From NCBI GenBank assembly GCA_013141015.1, contig JABFRT010000042.1, positions 1-59,045 on the forward strand: a DNA stretch of 59,045 bases, written 5' to 3'. This document shows positions 9,076-17,471 of this stretch, one piece after another (position 1 is the first letter of the stretch; the number at the start of each line of letters is the position of its first letter). The DNA is from Hyphomicrobium sp. Lineage in GTDB: Bacteria > Pseudomonadota > Alphaproteobacteria > Rhizobiales > Hyphomicrobiaceae. The notes beneath the pieces were generated by a model. The model worked only from the letters and a program-made list of their open reading frames with translations. It was not told where the DNA came from and did no database searches. Made by a program: the position numbers and the translations under genes.

Positions 9076-9852
9076 ATGACCCGCAATTCTGTCAATCGCA
9101 CGTTATCGCGGCTCTACTGGCTGCTCACGATTGTGCTGCTGGTGTTGCTGGCCGCCAAATTCGCCGACGATATGCCGGGCCTGCCGCCGCAGATCGTCAG
9201 CGTGGCTAAGAATTTCTACGAATTCATGCGCGACATGTCGCTGTTGATCGCGACCGGCGGCGTTGCTTATCTTTCAAACATCTTCCAGAAGCGCTCAAAG
9301 TTCGTCGAGAGCTTAGAGGAAGAATGGCGCAACATCGTGCGCACCAAATCGGCACTGCTGACCTATTGCGAAAAGCCCTACCTCGGCACAGACGATTACT
9401 TAGCCGCCTTCAGCCGGATCAGCGAAACAATTGATACGATGCGCATCGTCTATCGTAACGCCGGCGAGACGGAAGGTATGATCGGGTTATACCCCTATGC
9501 ACCGCTGCACGACATGCGGCGCGCCTTGCAAACGCTTGATCCGCGCGTCACGCCGGAGGCCGGGCACGAGCAAAAGAAGCTGGTCAAAGATGCTATTTTG
9601 CAAGCGTTCTATGGGCTGCGCGAAGTGTTCCTGGAAGAATTGGACCTTGAGGAACCGCAGCACACCCTGCTGATTTCCGGCGCACGGCGCTTGAAGGTTC
9701 CAGGCGCGGCGGTGTCAGCGCTGGTCCACCAGGATCTGCAGCGCCGCCGCTTGAGCCGCGAGCCCGCGCCAAAGCCCGAGGTCGATGCGATGCTGGCCGA
9801 GCTGCGTGCGCTGGAAAAAGACAACGGCGGCGAACCGCCAAAGCGCACTTAA
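9076..9852 (+). CDS. Membrane-anchored protein of unknown function
   Basis: I do not recognise a named family for this 258-aa protein. Two hydrophobic segments near the N-terminus (about 12-30 and 52-70) are followed by a soluble, mostly helical domain with many charged residues. That domain contains conserved-looking blocks such as FVESLEEEWRNIVRTKSALL and SRISETIDTMRIVYRNAGE. It is plausibly anchored in the inner membrane with the helical domain in the cytoplasm. The stop codon shares a TTAA with the stop of the convergent J-domain gene. No strong Shine-Dalgarno sequence is visible. Confidence 0.75.
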   Translation: MTRNSVNRTLSRLYWLLTIVLLVLLAAKFADDMPGLPPQIVSVAKNFYEFMRDMSLLIATGGVAYLSNIFQKRSKFVESLEEEWRNIVRTKSALLTYCEKPYLGTDDYLAAFSRISETIDTMRIVYRNAGETEGMIGLYPYAPLHDMRRALQTLDPRVTPEAGHEQKKLVKDAILQAFYGLREVFLEELDLEEPQHTLLISGARRLKVPGAAVSALVHQDLQRRRLSREPAPKPEVDAMLAELRALEKDNGGEPPKRT

Positions 9853-10382
9853 GCCCGTGGCGCCGAGGTGTACACCGGCTTGGCTTTCTCAATTACCGCC
9901 CGTTTGGCCGCGAGATAAGGCACTTCCAATGCGCGGAAGGCGGCGTTCAAGCGGCGCGCCTTGGCCGCCAGATAGTCTTTGACCTCGCCCGGCAGCACGA
10001 CATTGGCATAGAGATCGGGATGATAGACCTTCGACAAGTTCACATAGGCGTGGCGCACGTCTTCCCAAGGCGCGCTTTGAGACACGCCGAGCTCCACATA
10101 GGGGTCGAACTGATCGCCATCGGCCAGGCGGCCGCGCAGCCCGGCAGCTGAAGGAACAGCAACCAGATTGATCGCGGCAAGCGTGGTCTTGGCCAGCAAA
10201 CGGCGCTCGCCTTCATAGCTTTCGAATTCCAGGAACTTGGTGTCGCCGTTCAGCACCTCATAAATCGAGCGCGCCGCAGTGATCAGGAATTTACCTTTGT
10301 GAACCGATCCATCGGTCAGCGTGATCTCGGCTGGCACCGTCATCTGCTGCAGGCTGTTATCGATGCGATTGCGTTCAAACAT
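9849..10382 (-). CDS. J-domain (DnaJ-like) protein
   Basis: A 177-aa protein with an N-terminal beta-rich region of about 85 residues that I do not recognise, and a C-terminal J domain. The J domain begins near residue 94 (DPYVELGVSQSAPWEDVRHAY) and carries the HPD tripeptide at 121-123, which stimulates a DnaK/HscA-type Hsp70 ATPase. It has no Gly/Phe linker or zinc fingers, so it is a class III (type C) J protein with a specialised client. The ATG at 10382 starts MFERNRIDNSLQQM; a longer frame upstream looks non-conserved. It overlaps the convergent membrane-protein gene by 4 bases. Confidence 0.82.
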   Translation of the reverse strand: MFERNRIDNSLQQMTVPAEITLTDGSVHKGKFLITAARSIYEVLNGDTKFLEFESYEGERRLLAKTTLAAINLVAVPSAAGLRGRLADGDQFDPYVELGVSQSAPWEDVRHAYVNLSKVYHPDLYANVVLPGEVKDYLAAKARRLNAAFRALEVPYLAAKRAVIEKAKPVYTSAPRA

Positions 10383-10642
10383 GGCGGTACTACCTTCGTG
10401 CGAAACTGAGACAAGCCAACCGGTTCCGGCTGCCGCTCCCATGCCAAACGCAATTTCCGTGCTAGTTTCCGGCTGGACTGGCGCACGTTTCGGGCGCTGC
10501 CCCCTATACGCCGCACCGCCCGGCCGGGGTTAACGCCTAGCCGTGAGGCCGGGGCTGTGCTACGTCCGGCCCAGATTTTGCGCCGCAACACGCCCATCCT
10601 TCTGATTTGGCCGTGGGCGGGCGCCCAACCTCAGGCAGACAC

Positions 10643-12481
10643 ATGAAACTCCGCAATATCGCGATCATCGCGCACGTCGACCATGGCAAAACGACTCTTG
10701 TCGACGAACTGCTCAAGCAGTCGGGCGCATTCCGCGAAAACCAGAAAGTCGCCGAACGGGCGATGGATAGCAATGACTTGGAACGCGAACGGGGCATCAC
10801 CATTCTCGCCAAGTGCACCAGCGTGGTGTGGAAAGATACGCGCATCAACATCGTCGATACGCCGGGCCACGCCGACTTCGGCGGCGAAGTTGAGCGTATT
10901 TTGAACATGGTCGATGGTGTCGTGGTGCTGGTGGACGCCTCCGAAGGCCCGCTGCCGCAGACCAAGTTCGTCGTCTCCAAGGCCTTGAAGCGGGGCTTGC
11001 GCCCGATTGTTGCGATCAACAAAATCGACCGCCCGGACGAACGCCACCAGGACGTGCTGAACGAAATCTTCGACCTGTTCGCCAATCTCGACGCAACCGA
11101 CGAGCAACTCGACTTCCCGGTGCTGTACGGATCCGGCCGTAATGGCTGGATGGCGATGGCGCCCGAGGGCCCGCAGGTCGATCTCGCGCCGCTGTTTGAC
11201 CTCGTGTTGGCCCATGTGCCGCCGCCGGCAGTCGATGACGGCCCGGTGACGATGCTCGCGACCACACTCGAGGCCGATCCGTTCCTGGGCCGCATTCTGA
11301 CTGGCCGCATTACGTCCGGCACACTCAAATCGAACATGGCTTTGAAGGCCATCCGCCACGACGGCTCACTGGTTGAAACCTTCCGTGCCACCAAGGTTCT
11401 GGCGTATCGCGGCCTTGACCGCGTGCCGGTTGATGAAGCAAGCGCCGGAGAAATCGTTGCCGTTGCCGGCATGACGGATGCGACCGTGGCCGATACGCTG
11501 TGCGACCCGTCGGTCGATAAACCGATCCAAGCCCAGCCGATTGACCCGCCGACCCTGTCGATGACGTTCCGCATCAACGACGGCCCGTTTGCCGGCCAGG
11601 AAGGCAGCAAGGTTCAAAGCCGCGTTATCCGCGACCGATTGATGCGCGAAGCCGAACGCAACATCGCGATCAAGGTTGCCGACAGTTCTGAATCCGACAG
11701 CTTCACGGTGTCGGGCCGCGGCGAACTTCAGCTGGCGATCCTGATTGAAAACATGCGCCGCGAAGGCTTCGAGATGACCGTCTCGCGCCCGAAGGTGGTG
11801 TTCAAGACCGACGAAGAGACCGGCCAGCGCCTAGAGCCTATTGAAGAAACCATCATCGACATCGACGACGCGCATACCGGCGTTGTGGTGCAGAAATTGT
11901 CAGAGCGCCGCGGCGATCTGATGGAGATGCGCCCGTCCGGCGGCGGACGCACGCGCATGGTGTTTCTGGTGCCGACGCGCGGCCTGCTTGGCTATCAGTC
12001 GGAATTGTTGTCCGACAGCCGCGGCACCGCCGTGATGAACCGCCTGTTCCACTCGTATGCGCCCTACAAGGGCGAGATTCAGGGCCGCCGCCAGGGCGTG
12101 CTGATTTCCAACGGCATGGGCGAAGCAACCGCCTATTCGATCTTCAACCTGCAGGATCGCGGCCTGTTCATGATCGGCGCGCAGGCCCGTGTCTATGAAG
12201 GCATGATCGTCGGTGAGCACTCGCGCGACAACGACCTGGTCGTCAACGTCGTGCAGGGCAAGAAGCTGACCAACGTGCGCGCATCCGGCAAGGACGAAGC
12301 CTTGACGCTGGTTCCTCCGATGCGCCTGACGCTTGAAAAAGCCATGAGCTACATCACCGACGAAGAGCTTGTTGAAATCACGCCGGAGAGCATCCGGTTG
12401 CGCAAGCGCTGGCTCGATCCGAATGAACGCAAGCGCCAGGAACGCAAACGCGAGTCTGATCGCGAAGCAGGCGCCGCCTAA
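10643..12481 (+). CDS. typA: Ribosome-associated GTPase TypA/BipA
   Basis: Translational GTPase of the EF-G family that binds ribosomes and helps 50S assembly and stress or cold adaptation. It is 612 aa. The G1 loop AHVDHGKTT is at about residues 10-18, then the RGITI switch region, the G3 DTPGHADFGGEVER and the G4 NKIDR. The C-terminal BipA-specific domain contains RTRMVFLVPTRGLLGYQSEL. I placed the start at the ATG beginning MKLRNIAIIAHVDHG; the frame is open 12 codons upstream, but that part is not conserved. It is a single gene followed by a 140-base gap. Confidence 0.96.
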   Translation: MKLRNIAIIAHVDHGKTTLVDELLKQSGAFRENQKVAERAMDSNDLERERGITILAKCTSVVWKDTRINIVDTPGHADFGGEVERILNMVDGVVVLVDASEGPLPQTKFVVSKALKRGLRPIVAINKIDRPDERHQDVLNEIFDLFANLDATDEQLDFPVLYGSGRNGWMAMAPEGPQVDLAPLFDLVLAHVPPPAVDDGPVTMLATTLEADPFLGRILTGRITSGTLKSNMALKAIRHDGSLVETFRATKVLAYRGLDRVPVDEASAGEIVAVAGMTDATVADTLCDPSVDKPIQAQPIDPPTLSMTFRINDGPFAGQEGSKVQSRVIRDRLMREAERNIAIKVADSSESDSFTVSGRGELQLAILIENMRREGFEMTVSRPKVVFKTDEETGQRLEPIEETIIDIDDAHTGVVVQKLSERRGDLMEMRPSGGGRTRMVFLVPTRGLLGYQSELLSDSRGTAVMNRLFHSYAPYKGEIQGRRQGVLISNGMGEATAYSIFNLQDRGLFMIGAQARVYEGMIVGEHSRDNDLVVNVVQGKKLTNVRASGKDEALTLVPPMRLTLEKAMSYITDEELVEITPESIRLRKRWLDPNERKRQERKRESDREAGAA

Positions 12482-12620
12482 AAAAGTTGCGGCTGATCAC
12501 AATCAAACTCAGCCGCGACACCTTAGTTTCAGGAATTTTTCCTGGGTTTTATTGCCAGATCATCACCACCATATCTGCCATTATCGACCCAGTGATTCAC
12601 TGCAACGAGGAGAATGAATT

Positions 12621-12881
12621 ATGAAACGTAGTCTTTTGGCTGCCGCTGCGGCCTTCGCGATGTTTGCAACACCCGCTATCGCTGACGGCAAGCTCTCGGA
12701 AGATGAAGCCAAGGCTGCAACCGCGGCAGCGGCGGCGTGGGGTTGCGAAGGCGGCACCTGGGAAAAAGAAACCGAAGCCAGCGGCATCTTTGAACTCGAT
12801 GATGCCAAGTGCAAAGACGGCGGCAAGTACGACCTGAAGTTCGACAAGGACTACAAGTTGATGAACATGACCCGCGATTAA
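12621..12881 (+). CDS. Small secreted acidic protein (PepSY-like)
   Basis: An 86-aa precursor with a Sec signal peptide cleaved after AIA at about residue 21. The mature part is about 65 residues and acidic, with two cysteines (WGCEGG and DAKCKDGG) that could form one disulfide. The helix-then-strand pattern, ending FELDDAKCKDGGKYDLKFDK, resembles a single PepSY-type fold, though the match is by eye only. GAGGAG lies about 8 nt before the ATG. A strong terminator follows, so it is monocistronic. Periplasmic location is a firm inference; function is not known. Confidence 0.78.
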   Translation: MKRSLLAAAAAFAMFATPAIADGKLSEDEAKAATAAAAAWGCEGGTWEKETEASGIFELDDAKCKDGGKYDLKFDKDYKLMNMTRD

Positions 12882-12904
12882 GCCGGTCCGCCGTTCGGCA
12901 ATCC

Positions 12905-12948
12905 AAGCCGCTCCGCTGGGTACAGGCCCGGCGGGGCGGCTTTTTATT
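12905..12948 (+). terminator. Rho-independent terminator
   Basis: A 16-bp stem with two G-T pairs, AAGCCGCTCCGCTGGG/CCCGGCGGGGCGGCTT (12905-12942), with a TACAGG loop and a TTTTTATTT tail, directly after the small secreted protein gene. Confidence 0.92.
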
Positions 12949-13094
12949 TGTCTGAAGTAACGCCTTTTTAGCCTTACGGTGGATTAGGCTTGAATTTATC
13001 AAATTCGAAATATGTTCCGGCTACACCTAATCACCGGCGCACTATGTCTTGGCGCCCTGTCTTGGCGCCCGCCGGTTGAGTGGAGTTCAGCGTT

Positions 13095-13577
13095 ATGCAA
13101 ACGGCCACAGCAAATGGTCAATTCGCCATCCAGTCGGATGCGCCGGCCCGCCGCCACGCGCTTGCCCCGATTTTGCTTGGGCTGGCAGCGCCGATGTTGT
13201 TTTTTCTGATTGTTGATCCGCGCGCGGCAACAAACGCCAGCGTGATCTTAAACGTTTATATGATCGCGCTTTTCATCATCGCAACCGCTGCCTATTTGAT
13301 CAGCGTGTTTGAAACCGGCGAAGTCACCAGCGTGACCATCGACAAGCCAGCTAAGACGGTAATCGTTGAACGAACCGGCATGCTGGCCAAATCGGCGACG
13401 GCGTACGAGTTTGCCGACATCGCCACCGTGCGCGTCGAAACCCATTATGACGATGACGGCTACAAGACCTTGATGCCAGTGTTGGTGTTGACCACACGCG
13501 AGCTGGTTGAACTCCCCGAGGGCACCAGCGAAGCTGACGTCGCCGCCATGCGCGCGCTGCTCAACAAATCTTCTTAA
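13095..13577 (+). CDS. Two-helix membrane protein, function unknown
   Basis: A 160-aa protein with a short polar N-terminus, two transmembrane helices (about 24-42 and 52-72), then a soluble beta-rich domain of about 85 residues. The order of strands (TSVTIDKPAKTVIVER then FADIATVRVETHYDDDG) resembles a PH-like or bacterial-PH fold seen in small membrane proteins, but this is a guess from pattern. The ATG at 13095 has GGAG about 10 nt upstream; the GTG at 13080 would add five residues without better support. No operon partner is evident. Confidence 0.7.
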   Translation: MQTATANGQFAIQSDAPARRHALAPILLGLAAPMLFFLIVDPRAATNASVILNVYMIALFIIATAAYLISVFETGEVTSVTIDKPAKTVIVERTGMLAKSATAYEFADIATVRVETHYDDDGYKTLMPVLVLTTRELVELPEGTSEADVAAMRALLNKSS

Positions 13578-13883
13578 TCAGCCCCAAAATAGATTTGGCG
13601 TGGCACCCTGCAGGGGAGCCACGCCATCTAACCAAGACCGGCGCAGGAGAGCACGTGCTTCGTTGCTCTTAGTTTTAGGCTGCAGAGATTAATGCCGGGT
13701 GGCCATTTGGCCGATTGCCAAGAAATATTGTCAGGTCTTATTCCGCTGTGGATCTAATGGCCGGTCCCCCGGCCGCGGGGCAGGCCGCCCGTGATCGTGC
13801 TTGCAATCAACGCACCCAACCTCGTAGGCACTCAATTGACCACCGCGCCGTGATAATCAGGTGCCTGAGGGGGACGACCACAA
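13578..13883. other. Gene-free interval before the PIF1-type helicase gene
   Basis: I see no credible coding region. A perfect hairpin with arms GGCGTGGC/GCCACGCC (13597-13604 and 13618-13625) encloses an inner CCCTGCAGGG palindrome and may end transcription of the upstream gene, although it lacks a T tail. The remainder is unremarkable, and I could not place a promoter. Confidence 0.4.
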
Positions 13884-15230
13884 GTGACCGCCGGCAAGGT
13901 GCCAATGTTAAGCTCAGGCAGATCAGACCTCGCGCTGACCTGGCCGGACGGCATTGTGCCGACGCCGGAATTTGCCGCGGCTCGAGATTTTCTCGCCTCC
14001 GACAACGGCAATCTATTTGTGACCGGCCGGGCGGGGACCGGCAAATCAACGCTTCTGCGGGCACTCAAGGACGCCGCCGGAGAGACCATGGTTGTATTGG
14101 CGCCGACGGGCCTCGCCGCAATCAACGTCGGCGGCCAAACCATCCATTCGTTTTTCGGCTTTCCGCCCCGCCTGATCCAGGCTGACGATATCCGCCGCAG
14201 CCGCAACGGCCGGTTAATGCGCAAACTCGAATTCCTGGTCATTGATGAAGTGTCTATGGTCCGCTCTGACTTGATGTGGGCTATCGACCAGTCGCTGCGC
14301 GTCAACCGCGGCCGGCCGCGCGAGCCGTTTGGCGGTGTGCGCCTGCTGATGTTTGGCGATTTGCATCAGCTGCCGCCTGTTGTTCAGGAAGGCGAGGTCG
14401 CAGCCCACCTCGAAGACGCGCACGGCGGGCCGTTCTTTTTCTCCGTCCCGTCATTGCGCGATGGGGCTGGCACGTATCGCCTCGAACTCGAACAGGTTTT
14501 CCGTCAAACCGATAACGATCTGATTGATGTGCTGAACGCCATCCGCGAGGGCAGTGTCGATCAGGATGACTTGGCGCTGCTCAACAGCCGCGTTCACCCG
14601 ATCCGCACGTTGAGCGAGGGTGAGCCGTATGTGATCCTTACGCCGACGAACGCCGCCGCCAAGCGCATCAACACGGCCTATCTCGACGCACTTCCCGGCC
14701 AGCCGACGCGTTTTCAAGCCGGCATCACCGGCGAGTTCAATGAAAACGTGCAACCGGCCGACTCTGCGCTGGAACTGAAGCCCGGCGCCAAGGTGATGCT
14801 GTTGCGGAACGACCCCGACCGCCGCTGGGTCAACGGATCGGTGGCCCGCATTTCGAGACTCGCGCAAAAGCAGGTCTGGATCGAGATTGGCGGCAAAGAA
14901 TACGAGGTCGAGCCGGTCTCTTGGGAGCACCGCAAATACGCCTACGACCAGACGGCGGAAAAGATCGTCGAAACGATTGCCGGCACGTTTAAGCAATTCC
15001 CGCTCAGGCTTGCCTGGGCGCTGACCATTCACAAGGCGCAGGGCCTGACACTCGATCAGGTTTATGTCGATCTTGGGCGGGGCACGTTTGCCCACGGCCA
15101 GACCTATGTGGCGTTGTCGCGCTGCCGCTCGCTCGAAGGGCTGGCCCTGGCGCGCACGCTGACGCCATCCGATATCCGCTTTGATCCGCTGGCGATGGGC
15201 TATCGCGATGCTTTTCCGTCTCTGAACTGA
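13884..15230 (+). CDS. PIF1/RecD2-like superfamily 1B DNA helicase
   Basis: A compact 448-aa helicase. Walker A GRAGTGKST is at about residues 48-56, the Ia-like APTGLAAINVGGQTIHSFF follows, Walker B LVIDEVSM is at about 118-125, and motif III GDLHQLPPV at about 158-166. The C-terminal UvrD-like segment LAWALTIHKAQGLTLDQVYVD and the YVALSRCRSLEGL block complete the helicase core. It lacks the N-terminal extension of eukaryotic Pif1 and any fused nuclease or RNase domain. Pif1-family members unwind 5' to 3' and resolve G-quadruplexes or help break-induced replication; its role here is inferred from family. The start is GTG 13884 or ATG 13905. Confidence 0.9.
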   Translation: MTAGKVPMLSSGRSDLALTWPDGIVPTPEFAAARDFLASDNGNLFVTGRAGTGKSTLLRALKDAAGETMVVLAPTGLAAINVGGQTIHSFFGFPPRLIQADDIRRSRNGRLMRKLEFLVIDEVSMVRSDLMWAIDQSLRVNRGRPREPFGGVRLLMFGDLHQLPPVVQEGEVAAHLEDAHGGPFFFSVPSLRDGAGTYRLELEQVFRQTDNDLIDVLNAIREGSVDQDDLALLNSRVHPIRTLSEGEPYVILTPTNAAAKRINTAYLDALPGQPTRFQAGITGEFNENVQPADSALELKPGAKVMLLRNDPDRRWVNGSVARISRLAQKQVWIEIGGKEYEVEPVSWEHRKYAYDQTAEKIVETIAGTFKQFPLRLAWALTIHKAQGLTLDQVYVDLGRGTFAHGQTYVALSRCRSLEGLALARTLTPSDIRFDPLAMGYRDAFPSLN

Positions 15231-15373
15231 ACCTCGTTAAGTTGTGTCGATACAACGAAATCTCTTCGCAACAGCGAAGGGATAGCCAGCGCTTTGCTAC
15301 GGGGTATGCACAACTTGCGTGCATTTCCCCAATCGTAAAGGCCCGTGACGGGCTGCCGCAGTTGTTTTCTTGG

Positions 15374-15404
15374 TTGCAGAGCAAAATTATATTGCACTGC
15401 ACAA
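15374..15404. promoter_or_regulatory. Two TGC-rich inverted motifs upstream of the phasin gene
   Basis: TTGC-AGA-GCAA (15374-15384) is a perfect inverted repeat. It is followed 8 bases later by TTGCACTGCACAA (15392-15404), which contains TGCA-C-TGCA. They lie about 100 bases before the phasin start. The PHA-responsive repressor PhaR/AniA is known to bind TGC-rich palindromes at phaP promoters, so these are candidate operators. No binding evidence exists here. Confidence 0.45.
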
Positions 15405-15500
15405 CGTGATCGGATACACACAATGCAGGTTAACGCAGTGGAGACCATCACCGCTGCTGAAATGCCCCCCGATTAAGAAACCAGAGCTGAGGAGATTACC

Positions 15501-15977
15501 ATGAGCGACGCATTCACCAAGCAGGTCCAGGATTTCACCAAGCAGGCCCAGGAAATGTTCACGGCTGGCAAGGACGCCAAGGTTCCGGAAAACATCTCGG
15601 CCTTCGCTGAAGACGCAGTTGCCAAGTCGCGCGACGCCTTCCACAAGGTTTCGGCTGCCGCTAAGGACAACGCCAAGGTCGTCGAAGACGTTCTTCTGAC
15701 CACCCAGGCCGGCGCCAAGTCGATCGGCGAAAAGATCATGGCCAACACGCTCGCCAACACCGAAGCCGCTTTCGAAGCCGCCCAGGCAATGGCACGCGCT
15801 CGCACGTTCCCGGAAATCGCTCGCCTGCAGGCCAACTACATGCAGCAGCAGTTCGCAACGGTCGGCGCCCAGTCGAAGGAACTCTTCGAACTGTCGAGCA
15901 AGGTGACCAAGCAGACGTTCGACACCGTCGGTCAGGCGACCGCGAAGTCGTTCGAACAGATCAAGACCCAGGCCTAA
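15501..15977 (+). CDS. phaP: Phasin family protein
   Basis: A 158-aa, entirely helical, amphipathic protein that coats polyhydroxyalkanoate granules. The sequence pattern (DFTKQAQEMF, KVVEDVLLTTQAGAKSIGEK, MARARTFPEIARLQANYMQQ) is the common alphaproteobacterial phasin type. There are no cysteines, signal peptide or transmembrane segment. GAGGAG sits about 7 nt before the ATG, and codon use looks like that of a highly expressed gene. It is flanked by candidate PhaR operators upstream and a strong terminator downstream, so it is probably regulated alone by PHA level. No PHA synthase gene is in this window. Confidence 0.92.
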   Translation: MSDAFTKQVQDFTKQAQEMFTAGKDAKVPENISAFAEDAVAKSRDAFHKVSAAAKDNAKVVEDVLLTTQAGAKSIGEKIMANTLANTEAAFEAAQAMARARTFPEIARLQANYMQQQFATVGAQSKELFELSSKVTKQTFDTVGQATAKSFEQIKTQA

Positions 15978-16020
15978 GTCTGGCCAAGTCTTATTGACGG
16001 CAAGTCATACTGACGAATTG

Positions 16021-16056
16021 GGGCGCCCTGGGAAACCAGTGGCGCCCTTTTTCTTA
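16021..16056 (+). terminator. Rho-independent terminator of the phasin gene
   Basis: A stem GGGCGCC-CTGG-GAAA-CCAG-T-GGCGCCC with a tetraloop and one bulged T is followed by TTTTTCTT, 43 bases after the phasin stop. Confidence 0.93.
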
Positions 16057-16100
16057 TTCCGGCCCGCAAAGCACTAGGACTTGGCGAAAGTCGGCGTAGG

Positions 16101-16619
16101 ATGGGCGTCATGATCGTTGATCGCCCACTGCTGAAGATCCGCCAGGCCACCCCCGAGGACAGCCGGCCTCTGGCCGTCGTTTTCCGCGATTGCTGGCGGC
16201 ACGCCTATGCGGGCATCATTCCAGCTCTCCACCTCGACCGCATGATCCGCGGCCGCGATGACCAATGGTGGCGCAATGCCATCGAGCGCAACAGGGAAAT
16301 GCTTGTGCTGGATGTGGCGGGTGTGGTTGCCGGATACGCAACCTTCGGCCGGTCGCGCGGCAATACCCGCTATCAAGGTGAGATCTATGAGATCTATCTG
16401 ACCCCCATTTATCAGGGCATAGGCTTTGGCGAACACCTGTTCGAAGCCTGCCGCCAACAGCTGGACCTGCGCGACTATAACGGTTTGATCATTTGGGCTT
16501 TGACGGACAACCAGCGAGCGGCCGATTTTTACTGGCGGCGCGGCGGCCGGCCAGTCGCCGAGGTCAAAGAGCGGTTCGGCCCGAAAACGCTAACCAAAAC
16601 AGCCTTTGCCTGGAAATAA
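16101..16619 (+). CDS. GNAT family N-acetyltransferase
   Basis: A 172-aa acyl-CoA-dependent acetyltransferase with a single GNAT domain. The acetyl-CoA pyrophosphate-binding motif A is IYLTPIYQGIGFGEHLFEAC at about residues 98-117, where the QGIGFG loop fits QxxGxG/A. The C-terminal DNQRAADFYWRRGG is motif B. The substrate cannot be deduced. Start candidates are ATG 16101 and ATG 16110; GTAGG just upstream is a weak ribosome-binding site. It precedes ppa by about 130 bases on the same strand but need not be co-transcribed. Confidence 0.88.
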   Translation: MGVMIVDRPLLKIRQATPEDSRPLAVVFRDCWRHAYAGIIPALHLDRMIRGRDDQWWRNAIERNREMLVLDVAGVVAGYATFGRSRGNTRYQGEIYEIYLTPIYQGIGFGEHLFEACRQQLDLRDYNGLIIWALTDNQRAADFYWRRGGRPVAEVKERFGPKTLTKTAFAWK

Positions 16620-16751
16620 TGAGGGGGTCCGTTCCAACGCCCGCCATAACCGGGGTAGGCTTGCCGGTAAGTAGGGGCTGCCGAACGCCGCGTTGCCTCT
16701 TTAAGATTTTCGCGCCATTCCTGTCCGGCATCACAACAGCGAGATACATCC

Positions 16752-17288
16752 ATGCGCCTCGACGCCATTAAGGCGGGCAACAACCCGCCAGAAGACCTCA
16801 ACGTCATCATCGAAGTTCCGGTTGGCGGCGAGCCGATCAAGTACGAGATGGACAAAGCCTCAGGCGCCCTGTTCGTTGACCGCTTCCTGTACACGCCGAT
16901 GCGTTACCCGGGAAACTATGGCTTCGTGCCCCACACACTCTCGGCCGACGGCGACCCGATTGACGTTCTCGTCTGCAATACCCGCGCGATCATTCCCGGC
17001 GGCGTGATCAACTGCCGTCCGGTTGGCGTGCTGGTCATGGAAGACGACGGTGGCGGCGACGAAAAAATCATCGCGGTGCCATCGTCCAAACTGACCAAGC
17101 GCTACGACAACGTTAAAACTTATACCGACCTGCCAAGCATCTCGATTGAGCAGATCGAGCACTTCTTTGCCCACTACAAAGATCTGGAGCCGGGCAAGTG
17201 GGTCAAGATCAACCACTGGGGCCACGCTGACGAAGCCAAGAAGCTGATCCAAGAAGCGATCAAGCGCGGTGCGGCGAAGAAGGCCTAA
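16752..17288 (+). CDS. ppa: Inorganic pyrophosphatase
   Basis: Family I soluble pyrophosphatase of 178 aa that hydrolyses PPi to phosphate and drives biosynthetic reactions. The active-site signature DGDPIDVLV, with its metal-binding aspartates, is at about residues 66-74. The conserved N-terminal [13 protein letters not shown] and [20 protein letters not shown] blocks, and the KVWVKI-type ending ([10 protein letters not shown]), are present. A strong terminator follows. No operon partner is clear. Confidence 0.97.
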   Translation: MRLDAIKAGNNPPEDLNVIIEVPVGGEPIKYEMDKASGALFVDRFLYTPMRYPGNYGFVPHTLSADGDPIDVLVCNTRAIIPGGVINCRPVGVLVMEDDGGGDEKIIAVPSSKLTKRYDNVKTYTDLPSISIEQIEHFFAHYKDLEPGKWVKINHWGHADEAKKLIQEAIKRGAAKKA

Positions 17289-17313
17289 ACGCCCACATTC
17301 ACGAGACGTATTC

Positions 17314-17350
17314 AATCATTCCGGGGCTCGTCTCCGGAATGATTTTTTTT
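17314..17350 (+). terminator. Rho-independent terminator of ppa
   Basis: An 11-bp perfect stem AATCATTCCGG/CCGGAATGATT with an 8-9 nt loop, followed by a run of T, 26 bases after the ppa stop. Confidence 0.94.
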
Positions 17351-17471
17351 GAGGCCGCCGCAGGTTTGCTCGAACATCTGTTCACCAAACCGCGAAAAGG
17401 CAGCGGGTGGCCTTCCGCCTGACGGCGCGCGTTGCTATACCCCGGCACCGAACACATGAGCCGGAGCGAAC

